A DNA stretch of 64,000 bases from Methanoculleus taiwanensis (GCF_004102725.1 NZ_LHQS01000001.1:1-64000); one strand, 5' to 3'; shown: positions 16,902-25,794, numbered from the stretch's first letter. Numbers and translations are program-made. The notes: generated from the sequence alone by a model not told the origin.

Positions 16902-17642
16902 ATGGACCTTGCAACGTTCTTTGAAGACGCAGAAGTCGACGTCTTCGCCAGGGTCGGGATCGACGACCTCGCCGACGCGGACAGGGCGGCGGTTCTGCAG
17001 TTCCTCCCGGCAGCCCGGTCCGTGATCATCTTCGGGAAGGAAGTCCCGGTCGCGGTCTACCGGATGGGGCAGAAAGAGAAGACCAGGGAGATGCTCCGGA
17101 TTGCAGAGGGACTCGACGAAACCGCCGTGCGGCTCGCCGACCGCCTGAAGGCCGACGATATCCCGGCCCGCCCCGTTCCGCTCTACCTGCCCGTACGGTT
17201 CGCCGGCGGGAGGGTGCAGGGCGTCGTCCGGCTCAAGTCGATCGCAGCGGCCGCCGGAGTCGGGGAGATCGGCAGGAACACCGTTCTCCTCACGCACCGC
17301 TTCGGCCCGCGGCTGCTCCTCGCCGGCGTCGTGACCGCAGAGCCGGCTCCGGAGTCCAGAACAACCGCTGCTGCGCCGCTCTGCACCGGGTGCGGAGACT
17401 GCATCCGGGCCTGCCCGGAAGGAGCGATAGGGCCGGACGGTGTCGACGCATTCCGGTGCCGGACCGTCCGTGCCTGGGTGCCGCCCCCGGTCGTCCCGGC
17501 CGTGACGTGGCTGCTCCGGCGGCAGGCGCTCGTCGGGAGCCTCGCCCCGCTTGCACCGTGGATTGCGAAGACCGCGACGATCCGGTGCAGCCGCTGCGTC
17601 ACCGAATGCCCGCGGTTTGCGGGAGACGAGGGGAAGGGATAA
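16902..17642 (+). CDS. QueG-like 4Fe-4S protein
   Basis: A 246-residue iron-sulfur protein. The N-terminal domain (AARSVIIFGKEVPVAVYRMG, about 38-57) resembles the corrinoid-binding part of epoxyqueuosine reductase-like proteins. One classic [4Fe-4S] set is visible, CTGCGDCIRACPEGAI (about 164-179), and a second Cys cluster, CSRCVTECPRF, at the C-terminus. It is shorter than true QueG (about 350 residues) and lacks its HEAT repeats, so a role in tRNA modification is doubtful. Methanogens carry several such QueG-related ferredoxin-type reductases. The gene appears monocistronic; a degraded Orc1/Cdc6 remnant converges on it. Confidence 0.8.
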   Translation: MDLATFFEDAEVDVFARVGIDDLADADRAAVLQFLPAARSVIIFGKEVPVAVYRMGQKEKTREMLRIAEGLDETAVRLADRLKADDIPARPVPLYLPVRFAGGRVQGVVRLKSIAAAAGVGEIGRNTVLLTHRFGPRLLLAGVVTAEPAPESRTTAAAPLCTGCGDCIRACPEGAIGPDGVDAFRCRTVRAWVPPPVVPAVTWLLRRQALVGSLAPLAPWIAKTATIRCSRCVTECPRFAGDEGKG

Positions 17643-17700
17643 GTCACCGCACCCCCGCCTCGCGGGAGCGGTAGACGGCTTTTCCGGCATCGCAGACCGT

Positions 17701-17886
17701 GTGCCGGGCGGGCCGCGGAGGACGGCGCTCTCCGGGCTGCCGCCGTGGAGAACCGGCCGTGCGAGGAAGGCAAGCTCGCGGAGCTGGTCGTCGCGGTGGT
17801 TGAGCTGATCGGGCGTAGGTGAACTCGAAAACCTTGCGGTCGCGGAAGAGCGTCTGGTCGTGGCGCAGGGTTTCTTTCTGCCTCAT
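17701..17886 (-). pseudogene. Orc1/Cdc6 N-terminal remnant
   Basis: Reading leftward from the ATG at 17886 gives about 25 residues (RHDQTLFRDRKVFEFTYA) typical of the start of archaeal Orc1/Cdc6. The frame then shifts near 17811-17813 and continues as DQLNHRDDQLRELAFLARPV, then ending with VLRGPPGT. The Walker A motif (expected GPPGTGKT) is broken after GPPGT, and nothing of the remaining 300 or so residues follows. It is therefore a frameshifted, truncated initiator gene. Identification is from memory of the family pattern. Confidence 0.7.
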
Positions 17887-17943
17887 AGGTAAGCGTTCAG
17901 GAGACGGAGTCATATAAAATCGCGGCGGGCGCGGGTTGAAAGT

Positions 17944-17950
17944 AAAAAAA
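17944..17950 (-). terminator. poly-T terminator after the cytosine deaminase gene
   Basis: Seven consecutive A on the plus strand read as T7 on the minus strand, about 41 bases after the stop of the leftward deaminase gene. Archaeal RNA polymerase terminates at such U-tracts. Confidence 0.5.
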
Positions 17951-17990
17951 GAGCATGATACGATGCCGGGACGGTGAAGAGCGATCGTCC

Positions 17991-18434
17991 CTACTCTTCT
18001 TCCCCGATATCCTCATACCACAACGCGGGATTCGCGGCAATGAACTCCTGCATCAGCCGCAGGCACTCCGGATCGTCCAGGACTACCAGTTCCACGCCCC
18101 GCGAGCGGAGATACTCTTCAGGCCCCTGGAAAGTCCGGTGTTCACCGATCACGACCCGGGGTATTTTGTAGAGCAGGACTGCGCCGCTGCACATGTCGCA
18201 CGGGGAGAGCGTCGAGTACAGCACCGCCCGGCGGTAATCCCCGGGCTTGAGCCTGCCCGCATTCTCCAGGCAGTCCATCTCGGCGTGCAGGACGGCGCTG
18301 CCCTTCTGCACTCTCCGGTTATGCCCCCGGCCGACGATGGTGCCGTCGATCACCAGCACCGAGCCGATGGGAATCCCCCCTTCTATCAATCCCTTTCTGG
18401 CCTCTTCGATAGCGGCCTGCATGAATGCATCCAT
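17991..18434 (-). CDS. cytosine deaminase, yeast Fcy1-like
   Basis: A 147-residue zinc-dependent deaminase converting cytosine to uracil in pyrimidine salvage. The catalytic HAE is at residues 50-52 and the zinc-binding PCDMC at 78-82. Beyond these, the match to yeast Fcy1 that I recall runs along the whole protein: EGGIPIGSVLV, GRGHNRRVQKGSAVLHAE, LENAGRLKPGDY, LYSTLSPCDMCSGA, IPRVVIGEHRTFQG, and the C-terminal WYEDIGE, which closes the yeast active site. A tRNA adenosine deaminase would lack this tail. The ATG at 18434 is preferred; a frame extension of 13 residues upstream has no family support. The gene is monocistronic. Confidence 0.85.
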   Translation of the reverse strand: MDAFMQAAIEEARKGLIEGGIPIGSVLVIDGTIVGRGHNRRVQKGSAVLHAEMDCLENAGRLKPGDYRRAVLYSTLSPCDMCSGAVLLYKIPRVVIGEHRTFQGPEEYLRSRGVELVVLDDPECLRLMQEFIAANPALWYEDIGEEE

Positions 18435-18619
18435 TGCTGTAACACCCCCGGGTAGAGATGGCCGGTGAGACATTGAATATTGCGATCTCTGACTCGGGAC
18501 GCATCAGCATCGAAGCGTGAGATGGTACAGGTGATCATCACGGGTAATCCGGGCATCCGGCAGGAATGCCGGGTCGGAAGGTCACAATGTTTATTATACC
18601 GATCATACTATTCGCACCC

Positions 18620-20569
18620 ATGGCACTACCGAAACGCTATGCACTACTTTTGTGTCTCCTGATACTGCCGGGAACGCTCCTCGTGTCCGGATGCCTCTCC
18701 GACCGGCAGGTTACTGCCATAACCAGCACACCGTCCACAACGGATCTGACCTACTATACCGAGCAGAATCCGCCCTACAACTTCGAGGAGAACGGGACAC
18801 TGCAGGGGATCTCCGTCGAGCTCCTGGAGTTGATCACCGCGAAGATGGGCGAAAACGTCTCCCGCGAGGCGGTGCGTCTGGTACCCTGGACAGAAGGCTA
18901 CCAGGCGGCACTGACCCAGAATAAGACCGTGCTCTTCACTACGGCCCGGCTACCCGAGCGGGAGCAGTCCTTCAAATGGGTCGGGCCGATCTATACCTAC
19001 ACGAATGTCCTCTTTGCCCGCCCGGAGAGCGGGATCGTGATCGACGAACCGGGTGACCTTAAGGAGTATCGGATCGGGGTGATCGTCGATGATGCGGCCG
19101 TCCAGCAGCTGCTGGATGCGGGAGTGAACGAGAGCCAGCTCGTCTACGAAACCGATCTGTTCGCAGTCATCGATAAACTCGAGAACGGCGAGATCGACCT
19201 CTGGGCCTACCCGAAGGAATCAGGCCGATACTTCACCTGGCAGGCGACCGGGAACGCGTACGCTTTCAGGATCGTCTCTGCCCTGCCGGCCCTGGAAGGC
19301 TACTACGCGTTCAGCAGGGACGTTCCCGATGCAACCATCCGGTCTTTCCAGCAGGCGCTGGATTCCTTGAAAGCCGAGAAGGATGCGACGGGGATCAGCA
19401 CCTACGAGAGGGTTCTGGGGCGGTACGCCCCCGTGATCGGCCTGGCTCAGCTGCAGTACCTGACCGAGGAACTGGCACCCTATAACTTCGAGGAGAACGG
19501 GACGGCAAGCGGTATCGCGGTCGAGATCCTGGAGGCGGTTTTCAAAGATATCGGGGTGAACGCATCCCGGGAAGACATCCGCATCGTTCCGTTTGCCGAG
19601 GGGTTGCAGGCGGCGCAGAACGGCAGCACCGTGCTCTTCTCCGTCGTTCGCACACCGGAACGCGAGCCGCTGTACGAGTGGGCGGGGCCGTTCACCAGTG
19701 GGAGAGTCGTGATCTATGCACCGATGGAGAGAGATATCACGATCGCCTCCGACGAGGATCTGAACCGGTACCAGATCGGCGCCGTCCAGGCCTCCGTCGA
19801 GAACGATCTCCTCGCCGACCGGGGGGTGAACACATCCCGGATCGTCAACGGCAAAGCCCCCGAGGATCTCTTGCGGATGCTTGAATCAGGAGAGATCGAC
19901 CTCTGGGCGACGGGCGATCTCGCCGGACGGCACCAGATGCTGCAGACGGCGGAGAACCCGGACGCCTACGAGATCGTCTACACCTTAAGCGAGAACGACC
20001 TCTACTATCTCTTCAGTAAGGACGTCCCGGATCTGCTGGTCAGCGCCTTTGAACAGTCGCTCGAGAACGTACGGAACCAGAAGGATGCCACAGGGGTCAG
20101 CGAGTACGAGCGGATCCTGTACCGCTACCTGGGAGTGGGGTGCGCCCGGCAGACGTTTACCGATGCCGAGGTGACGACGCTCGTGAACAGAACCGCTACC
20201 GACATCGAGAAGAACGCCACCGGGACGCTCCGGGCGATCAACGCGGGGAAGGCTCCCTACCAGGACCCGGAGAATCCGGCTCTCTACGTCTTCGTCTACG
20301 ACGAGAACGTGACGATGGTTGCCAACGCAGACAACATCCAGCAGGTCGGCATCAACTACCGGGGCAAGACCGACGTGACGGGCAAGCCGTTCCGTGACGA
20401 GATCGTCGCCGGTGCGCAGGAGAACGGCACCGGGTGGGTGGAGTACGTCTACAGCAACCCGGCCGAGACGAACCTGTACTACAAGACCACCTACTACCGC
20501 CTGACCGAAGGGAGCGACAATAGGACCTACATTGTCTGCAGCGGCAGGTTCAAGGGCTGCGAGGAGTGA
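18620..20569 (+). CDS. lipoprotein with two solute-binding (SBP_bac_3) domains and a Cache domain
   Basis: About 649 residues. A signal peptide ends in the lipobox VSGC, so the protein is anchored outside the membrane. Residues about 40-280 and 285-520 are two tandem family-3 solute-binding domains; each begins with PYNFEENGT and contains GEIDLWA, so they arose by duplication. The last 140 residues form a single Cache_2-type domain (PALYVFVYDENVTMVANADN, ending YIVCSGRFKG). This is the extracellular layout of a chemosensor or transducer, yet no membrane helix, kinase or receptor module follows. The ATG at 18620 starts the signal peptide. It may present ligands to a separate receptor. Confidence 0.87.
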   Translation: MALPKRYALLLCLLILPGTLLVSGCLSDRQVTAITSTPSTTDLTYYTEQNPPYNFEENGTLQGISVELLELITAKMGENVSREAVRLVPWTEGYQAALTQNKTVLFTTARLPEREQSFKWVGPIYTYTNVLFARPESGIVIDEPGDLKEYRIGVIVDDAAVQQLLDAGVNESQLVYETDLFAVIDKLENGEIDLWAYPKESGRYFTWQATGNAYAFRIVSALPALEGYYAFSRDVPDATIRSFQQALDSLKAEKDATGISTYERVLGRYAPVIGLAQLQYLTEELAPYNFEENGTASGIAVEILEAVFKDIGVNASREDIRIVPFAEGLQAAQNGSTVLFSVVRTPEREPLYEWAGPFTSGRVVIYAPMERDITIASDEDLNRYQIGAVQASVENDLLADRGVNTSRIVNGKAPEDLLRMLESGEIDLWATGDLAGRHQMLQTAENPDAYEIVYTLSENDLYYLFSKDVPDLLVSAFEQSLENVRNQKDATGVSEYERILYRYLGVGCARQTFTDAEVTTLVNRTATDIEKNATGTLRAINAGKAPYQDPENPALYVFVYDENVTMVANADNIQQVGINYRGKTDVTGKPFRDEIVAGAQENGTGWVEYVYSNPAETNLYYKTTYYRLTEGSDNRTYIVCSGRFKGCEE

Positions 20570-20596
20570 GCGGGCGGGGGAGGAAACCCTCCCGGA

Positions 20597-22072
20597 TCAG
20601 GCCAGCCCGTCCCCGATCCGGATGACTTCCCGGACGAGGAGGTCGAAGTCGTCCCGGCGGCTGCGATGGTTGGCGATCCCGGCGTGCAGGTAGTTCCTGC
20701 CCCGGAGGGTGACGGTCGAGACGACGACCGTCCCCTGCTCCTGGAGTTCGGTCTCGATCCGCTTGTTCAGCCTGTCGAGTGCGGCGTCGCTCATGCCGGG
20801 CCTGACGTAGCGGAAGTTGACGATGTTCAGCGAGACCGGCAGCGCCAGCTCGAGCTCCGGAGCGGCCGTGACCAGTCCTGCCAGGTAGTGCGCCTGGTCG
20901 ATATTCTGCTCGATGATCCGCCCGTACCGCTCGGTGCCGTGCTCCTTGATCGTCATCCAGGCCTTAAGCGCGTGAAAGCCCCTGGAGAGTTCGAAACCGT
21001 AATCGGAGAGCCAGGGGACGTCGATTCCGGTCAACCCGTGTTCTCCTTCCCCGTGGGCGAGGTACGTCGGGGTCAGCGAGAACGCCCGGCGGTGCTCGTC
21101 GGCGTTCCTGACGAGGACGCAGCCGATAGGGTACTGCAGGTACATCCACTTGTGCAGGTCGAACGCCAGGGAGTCGGCCCGCTCCATACCGGCGACGAGG
21201 TGGTTGTACTTCGGAGCGATGGCCGTCCAGGCGCCGCACGCACCGTCGACGTGGAACCAGCACCCCTCTTCGGCGCAGATGTCCGCGAGCGCGTTGAGGT
21301 CGTCGATGGCGGCCGTGCTGGTCGTCCCGGCGCACCCGACGATGCAGACGGGGCGGAAACCGTCCGCACGGTCGCTTTTGATGGCCGCTTTTAGGGCCGC
21401 AAGATCGATCTGCATGGACTCGTTCACCGGGATCCGGCGCAGCGCATCGTCCCCGAAGCCGAGCAGTTCGACGGCCTTCTGGATCGAGGAGTGGGCTTCC
21501 TCCGAGCAGTAGAGGGTCATCTGCTGCGGCGCATTCGTCATTCCCCTGCTCCGCACGTCGAACCCGGCCAGGGCGTTCCGGGCGACGGCCAGGGCGATCA
21601 GGTTCGAGGCGGAGCAGCCGCTGGTCAGAAGGCCGGTGGCGGTGGGAGGATACCGAAGGAGGGTCTTGCACCAGTCGACGATCTGAAACTCGACGTAGTT
21701 GTTGCTGACGTAGGAAAAGGCTCCGCTGACAGCATCGGTCGAAGCCGCCAGCAGTTCGGCGAACATGCCCATCACCGTCCCGGACCCGGCGACCCAGCCC
21801 CAGAACCGCGGGTGGCTGTTGCCGAGCTGGTAGGGGAGGATGCACTCGAGGTACTCCCGGTAGACCTCGTCGGGCGATTCGGGGCCGGGCGGCGGCGGCC
21901 CGGCGAAGTGGGCTTTCACCTGCGGCGGCGCATGCTCCCAGACGGGACGGTCGCGCAGCGTCTCGAGATAGTCCATGGCGTCGTCGAGGATCCGGTGCCC
22001 GAGAGCCCGCATGGCCTCCCAGTCTTGCGGGTCCAGGGTTTCTTCGGAGCGTGCTTCGGTCGCTTGGTTCAT
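20597..22072 (-). CDS. group II pyridoxal-dependent decarboxylase (aromatic amino acid type)
   Basis: A 491-residue PLP enzyme of the aromatic-L-amino-acid/glutamate/diaminobutyrate decarboxylase group. The PLP-binding His lies in VDGACGAW context (WFHVDGACGAW), the Schiff-base Lys is about residue 308 in AFDLHKWMYLQYP, and NSHPRFWGWV near residue 86 is the family N-terminal signature. It is about 100 residues longer than MfnA, the tyrosine decarboxylase of methanofuran synthesis, and resembles bacterial and plant enzymes more, which hints at horizontal transfer. The ATG at 22072 is preceded by GAGG and a TATA element near 22108-22116. Substrate uncertain. Confidence 0.88.
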   Translation of the reverse strand: MNQATEARSEETLDPQDWEAMRALGHRILDDAMDYLETLRDRPVWEHAPPQVKAHFAGPPPPGPESPDEVYREYLECILPYQLGNSHPRFWGWVAGSGTVMGMFAELLAASTDAVSGAFSYVSNNYVEFQIVDWCKTLLRYPPTATGLLTSGCSASNLIALAVARNALAGFDVRSRGMTNAPQQMTLYCSEEAHSSIQKAVELLGFGDDALRRIPVNESMQIDLAALKAAIKSDRADGFRPVCIVGCAGTTSTAAIDDLNALADICAEEGCWFHVDGACGAWTAIAPKYNHLVAGMERADSLAFDLHKWMYLQYPIGCVLVRNADEHRRAFSLTPTYLAHGEGEHGLTGIDVPWLSDYGFELSRGFHALKAWMTIKEHGTERYGRIIEQNIDQAHYLAGLVTAAPELELALPVSLNIVNFRYVRPGMSDAALDRLNKRIETELQEQGTVVVSTVTLRGRNYLHAGIANHRSRRDDFDLLVREVIRIGDGLA

Positions 22073-22371
22073 GACGTTCCTCGTTTCACAGTCTTCGGAT
22101 GAGCATATAATACTGTTCTATGCGGGGGACAGCGGGAGCGACGGAGGAGAACGGGGTTTTTCGTTCTGATCCGACACAGAGGGTATATCATCGATCAGAG
22201 ACAATTTGAACCTGTTGAACGCAGAATAAGCAGGAAAAATACTTCCTGAAGATATCACGGCCGCCCGACGGGCTAATCCCCGGGGAGAACAGATACCGCG
22301 AATATTCCGGGGACGTTAGGGGCCGCAAACAGGTTGACCTTCGAAAAAAACCATACAATACGGAACGTTAT

Positions 22372-23214
22372 ATGCACATAAGCAGATTGCCGGAGACGAC
22401 GAAAGCTCCCCGGCTCTACGAAAAAGGCACGGCAAGTATGTGGGAGGACGACCACATATCCGGGCACCTCCTAAAGATGCATCTCCATCCGGAGATCGAT
22501 GCCGCAAGCAGGAGAGGAACTGCAATCAGGAAGACCGTGCAATGGATAGAATCGCACCTGCACGGAGGAGAAAGGCGCATTCTCGACCTCGGGTGCGGCC
22601 CTGGGCTGTACTGCGAAATGCTGGCAGAAGCCGGCCACTGGGTAACCGGCGTGGATTTTTCAGAGCGATCCATTGCCTATGCGCGGCAGGAGGCCGCACG
22701 GAAGGAGCTTGCTATCGAGTATCTCCACCAGAACTATCTCGACCTTGCCTTCGAAGACCGGTTCGATCTCGCGATGATGATCTACTGCGACTTCGACGTG
22801 CTGATCCCCGAGGATCGGGACCGGCTCTTGCAGAACATCTACCGGGCTCTCAGACCGGGAGGGCTGTTTATCTTCGATACCCTCAACGCGAAAGCGCCGG
22901 AGAGGATGAAGGTTCCCGGCAGATCCTGGGAGACTGCCGAAAGCGGATTCTGGAAAGACGAGCCGTACCTGGCCCTCTCGGAGACGTTCCACTACGACGA
23001 GGCGAACGTGATTCTTCAGCAGCACGTCGTCTGCTCGGAAGCGGACGGAGAGGCCGTATACCGGTTCTGGACGCATTACTACGGTCCGGAGACGCTGACG
23101 TCCATCCTTGAAGGACAGGGGTTTTCAGAGGTTGCTTTCTACGAAAGCCCGTTCCCGGACGGCGGCGACGGAGCGAGCGAGATGGTCACGTTCGTTGCAG
23201 CACGAAGAATGTAA
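22372..23214 (+). CDS. class I SAM-dependent methyltransferase
   Basis: A 280-residue protein with motif I RILDLGCGPGLYCEMLA (about 64-80), motif II TGVDFSERSIAYARQEA, a motif IV-like MIYCDFDVL and motif VI RPGGLFIFDT. The N-terminal LYEKGTASMWEDDHISGHLL and HPEIDAASR match a family common in Methanosarcina and Methanoculleus, which argues for the start at 22372 rather than the ATG at 22438. Substrate unknown. The 299 bases upstream contain AT-rich DNA with the divergent promoter of the decarboxylase gene. Confidence 0.86.
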   Translation: MHISRLPETTKAPRLYEKGTASMWEDDHISGHLLKMHLHPEIDAASRRGTAIRKTVQWIESHLHGGERRILDLGCGPGLYCEMLAEAGHWVTGVDFSERSIAYARQEAARKELAIEYLHQNYLDLAFEDRFDLAMMIYCDFDVLIPEDRDRLLQNIYRALRPGGLFIFDTLNAKAPERMKVPGRSWETAESGFWKDEPYLALSETFHYDEANVILQQHVVCSEADGEAVYRFWTHYYGPETLTSILEGQGFSEVAFYESPFPDGGDGASEMVTFVAARRM

Positions 23215-23296
23215 TGGCCGGGATCGAAACAGCCCCCCATTTTTCAGGCTGCTGCAGAACAACGGCGGATTCCGGGATGCACGCAGACCGCACGAC

Positions 23297-24118
23297 CTAG
23301 CTGAACGTGACGTCCAGCACCATCATCGTTACAAAACCGACGAGCAGGCTCATCGTGGCGAGATCCGTATGCCCGTGCCGCTGCGACTCGGGGATCACCT
23401 CTTCCCCGACGACGAAGATCATCGCACCGGCAGCAAATGCGAGGGCGTACGGGAGCAGCGGCTGGACAATAAGGACCAGGGCTGCCCCGAAGACGGCGGC
23501 AACCGGTTCCACCACCGCGGAGAGCTGGCCATACCAGAAACTCCCGACCCGGGAGTAGCCCTCCCCGGCGAGCGGAGCCGATACGGCGAACCCTTCCGGG
23601 AAGTTCTGCAGCCCGATGCCGACGGTAAGAGCAAGCGCTGCTCCCAGGGTCTCGTAGGGGAGACCTCCGGCGGCTGCGCCGACGGCGCCGAAGGCCACCC
23701 CGATCGCAAGCCCCTCCGGAATATTGTGCATCGTGATGGCGATCACGAGGAGCGTCGCCCGGTGCAGGGACGAACGCGGCCCTTCCGCCTCCTGGAGGGG
23801 ATAGCCCGGGTGGAGGTGCGGGAGGAGGGTATCGAGGCCTCGCAGAAACACCCCGCCGGCGATGAACCCGACCGCTGCCGGAGTACAGGCCGCAAGACCG
23901 GTCGAGCCGGAGAGCTCGACCGCGGGCAGCAGGAGCGACCAGAAACTGGCGGCGATCATAACGCCGGCGGCAAACCCCAGCATGCCGTCCAGCCTCCGGC
24001 GGTTCATCTCCCGCGAGAGGAAGACGCCCCCGGCACCGAGAGCGGTCATGCTCCAGGTGAAAAGCCCGGCAAGAAGCGCCTGGAGAACCGGATGTAACCC
24101 GGCAAAATAGGCGAGCAT
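23297..24118 (-). CDS. ZIP-family divalent metal transporter
   Basis: A 273-residue integral membrane protein with about eight helices. The two ZIP signature helices are present: LLVIAITMHNIPEGLAIGVAFG (H-N-x-P-E-G) and GIGLQNFPEGFAVSAPL (Q-N-x-P-E-G), which together form the binuclear metal site. The cytoplasmic loop between helices III and IV is short with His residues (LLPHLHPGY). These proteins import Zn, Fe or Mn. It lies next to the convergently reading methyltransferase gene and 54 bases downstream of a DPS-like ferritin on the same strand, so metal uptake and storage may be co-expressed. Confidence 0.92.
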   Translation of the reverse strand: MLAYFAGLHPVLQALLAGLFTWSMTALGAGGVFLSREMNRRRLDGMLGFAAGVMIAASFWSLLLPAVELSGSTGLAACTPAAVGFIAGGVFLRGLDTLLPHLHPGYPLQEAEGPRSSLHRATLLVIAITMHNIPEGLAIGVAFGAVGAAAGGLPYETLGAALALTVGIGLQNFPEGFAVSAPLAGEGYSRVGSFWYGQLSAVVEPVAAVFGAALVLIVQPLLPYALAFAAGAMIFVVGEEVIPESQRHGHTDLATMSLLVGFVTMMVLDVTFS

Positions 24119-24172
24119 TGTGGCACTCCGGGGCGGTCGGCCGGAAAAGAAGAGGGAACGCCCGCCCTCCTC

Positions 24173-24724
24173 TTAGCGAAGGAACTTCGAGACAAAAGGC
24201 GACGTCTCTCCTCTCCGCAGGAAATGACCTGAAGGCCCTTCTCCGAGAAACTCCGAGAACCAGGACTCGTGCTCGATCTCCTCGTTGAGAATAGCGAGCG
24301 AAAGGTCGTAGGTGCGGTGGTCTTTGCCGGCGGTCAGGTTGCAGATCTCCGTATACCCCCGCACGGCACACCGCTCCGCGTTCACCAGCACCGTAAGTAT
24401 CGCCATAACGTCTCGCGGGTTCTCCGGTAACCGCGCAGGCTTGCAGGCGGAGATGTCGTGGAACTCCACCATATTCTCGGGGAGTTTGCCGTCCAGTTCA
24501 TAAATGCGGGGAACAAGCGCCTCGAAGTGGTTGCGATCTTCGATGCGTGCCGTCTCGGCGATCTCTTTTACCCCCTCTCCTTCAAGCCCGATCAGGTTGA
24601 AACGGAGAATCGTATAGTAGTAGTACGTGGTCAGTTCGGCCGATGCATTCTTTACGAGCAGCTCGAGGAGTTTCTCGACGTCGACGCCTGCTTTCTCCAC
24701 CATTTCACGTGCAACTTTCGCCAT
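24173..24724 (-). CDS. DPS-like ferritin (DpsL/bacterioferritin-type)
   Basis: A 183-residue four-helix ferritin-fold protein. Likely metal-binding residues are seen in the helix motifs NASAELTTYYYYTI, ARIEDRNHFEAL (E-x-x-H type) and ILNEEIEHESWF (E-x-x-H). A Cys pair (SACKPARL and NAERCAVRGYTE) resembles the thioferritin/DPSL signature, an oxidative-stress protein of anaerobic archaea. The ATG at 24724 follows GAGGTGG. A TATA element (ttatatacc, near 24775) lies about 50 bases upstream. It precedes a ZIP transporter gene on the same strand. Confidence 0.88.
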   Translation of the reverse strand: MAKVAREMVEKAGVDVEKLLELLVKNASAELTTYYYYTILRFNLIGLEGEGVKEIAETARIEDRNHFEALVPRIYELDGKLPENMVEFHDISACKPARLPENPRDVMAILTVLVNAERCAVRGYTEICNLTAGKDHRTYDLSLAILNEEIEHESWFSEFLGEGPSGHFLRRGETSPFVSKFLR

Positions 24725-25344
24725 TATTCCACCTCGGTAGGATCGCGACCGGATCAGGCAACAGATCCCTCTTCCGGTATATAACTCTTGAGACGAGAAT
24801 GGGCACACCATTGCCCGGGGAAACAGTTCTGTCCCGGCGACAACATGACCGTGCGGCCGGTGGGATCGCGCCTCCGCCAAGACAGGGAACGGAACCGACA
24901 GATGCTCATCCCGGTTTCCCCGCGGCACTTCCGTGATCCTGAGGTCCGACCGTTACCGGCTGGTCGAGCCCCCCCATCGGGGAGGGGCGCCACCTTTGCC
25001 CTGCAAGGGTGACACTACAATCCATGCCCCGTCCCACACACAGAGCGCCCGGTGACTGGATTGCACGCGAGGCAATTCCGTTCTCTCCCGATTCGCCCGG
25101 GATATCTTCAGAGGTAATGCAAACGCTATCGGAAAAGAGAACCGGTGGAGGATGCAGAACGGGAGAGAGGGATTGCCCCCTTTCAGAGCGCGGCGGCGTT
25201 CAACGAGATCGTCCTGAAGGAGGCCATTGCGGACGCGGCCTCATCGGGGCTGAAATCCCGGAGGGACGCCTTCGTCACGCTCTGCCCTATCCGGAGCATC
25301 TCCGGCCGGAGCGGTTGTTTACAAGAAAAGGGGAAAGGTCGGCC
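24725..25344. other. 620-base region without a convincing gene
   Basis: The right edge of the DPS-like gene's promoter lies at 24770-24790. Two short frames are open: one ending near 25012 is Arg/Pro-rich noise, and one at 25145-25402 has a better composition in its middle (FNEIVLKEAIADAASSGLKS) but matches nothing I know and overlaps the next gene. It could be a gene remnant. Confidence 0.35.
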
Positions 25345-25794
25345 TCAACTCCGTTTCAGCACGTTGATGGCGATGCTGAAGGGATCGGATCCGTCCGAGT
25401 AGACGAGTTCCATCTCGTCGGGAGCGATGAGGGTGCCCGAAGAAGACCCGCCGCCGTATTCGATCAACCGGATCGTCTTACCGTCGCGGCCGATCACTCC
25501 GGCGCAGGGAGCGGTCTCCCAGACCGGGGAACCGGTCTCGTTCGTGAAGAAGATCTCTCCCGAGAAGATCCGGTCGTTCTGTTCGGTGACGCTCATCGTG
25601 ATGGTATACCCGGAGAAGTCGGTGTAGCCCATTCCATACTCGTAGCCTACCATGGTGCCGGTCCAGTTCCCGATGAGGTCCGGCGTCCCGGCAGCGGCAG
25701 CAACAGTGTTCGCCTGGGAGGTGGTGGTCGTGCAGCCGGAGATCAGCACCGCGATGAGGAGAATAAGTGCACAGAGGACGATTTTTCCGTTCAT
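25345..25794 (-). CDS. small exported lipoprotein
   Basis: A 149-residue lipoprotein with signal peptide MNGKIVLCALILLIAVLISG ending in the lipobox ISGC, then a Thr/Ser linker. The mature part is beta-rich: LIGNWTGTMVGYEYGMGY, ITMSVTEQNDRIFSGEIFF, and a C-terminal strand with FSIAINVLKR. This layout is shared by many Methanoculleus and Methanosarcina lipoproteins of unknown role that look like small lipocalin-type barrels. The ATG at 25794 starts the signal peptide. No operon partner is apparent. Confidence 0.82.
   Translation of the reverse strand: MNGKIVLCALILLIAVLISGCTTTTSQANTVAAAAGTPDLIGNWTGTMVGYEYGMGYTDFSGYTITMSVTEQNDRIFSGEIFFTNETGSPVWETAPCAGVIGRDGKTIRLIEYGGGSSSGTLIAPDEMELVYSDGSDPFSIAINVLKRS

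Noticed and set aside
20597-22072. Calling the PLP decarboxylase MfnA
   Set aside because: It is about 100 residues longer and its N-terminal signature is that of bacterial and plant group II enzymes.
25145-25402. 85-codon rightward open frame
   Set aside because: It overlaps the start-distal part of a clear lipoprotein gene, has no ribosome-binding site and matches no family.
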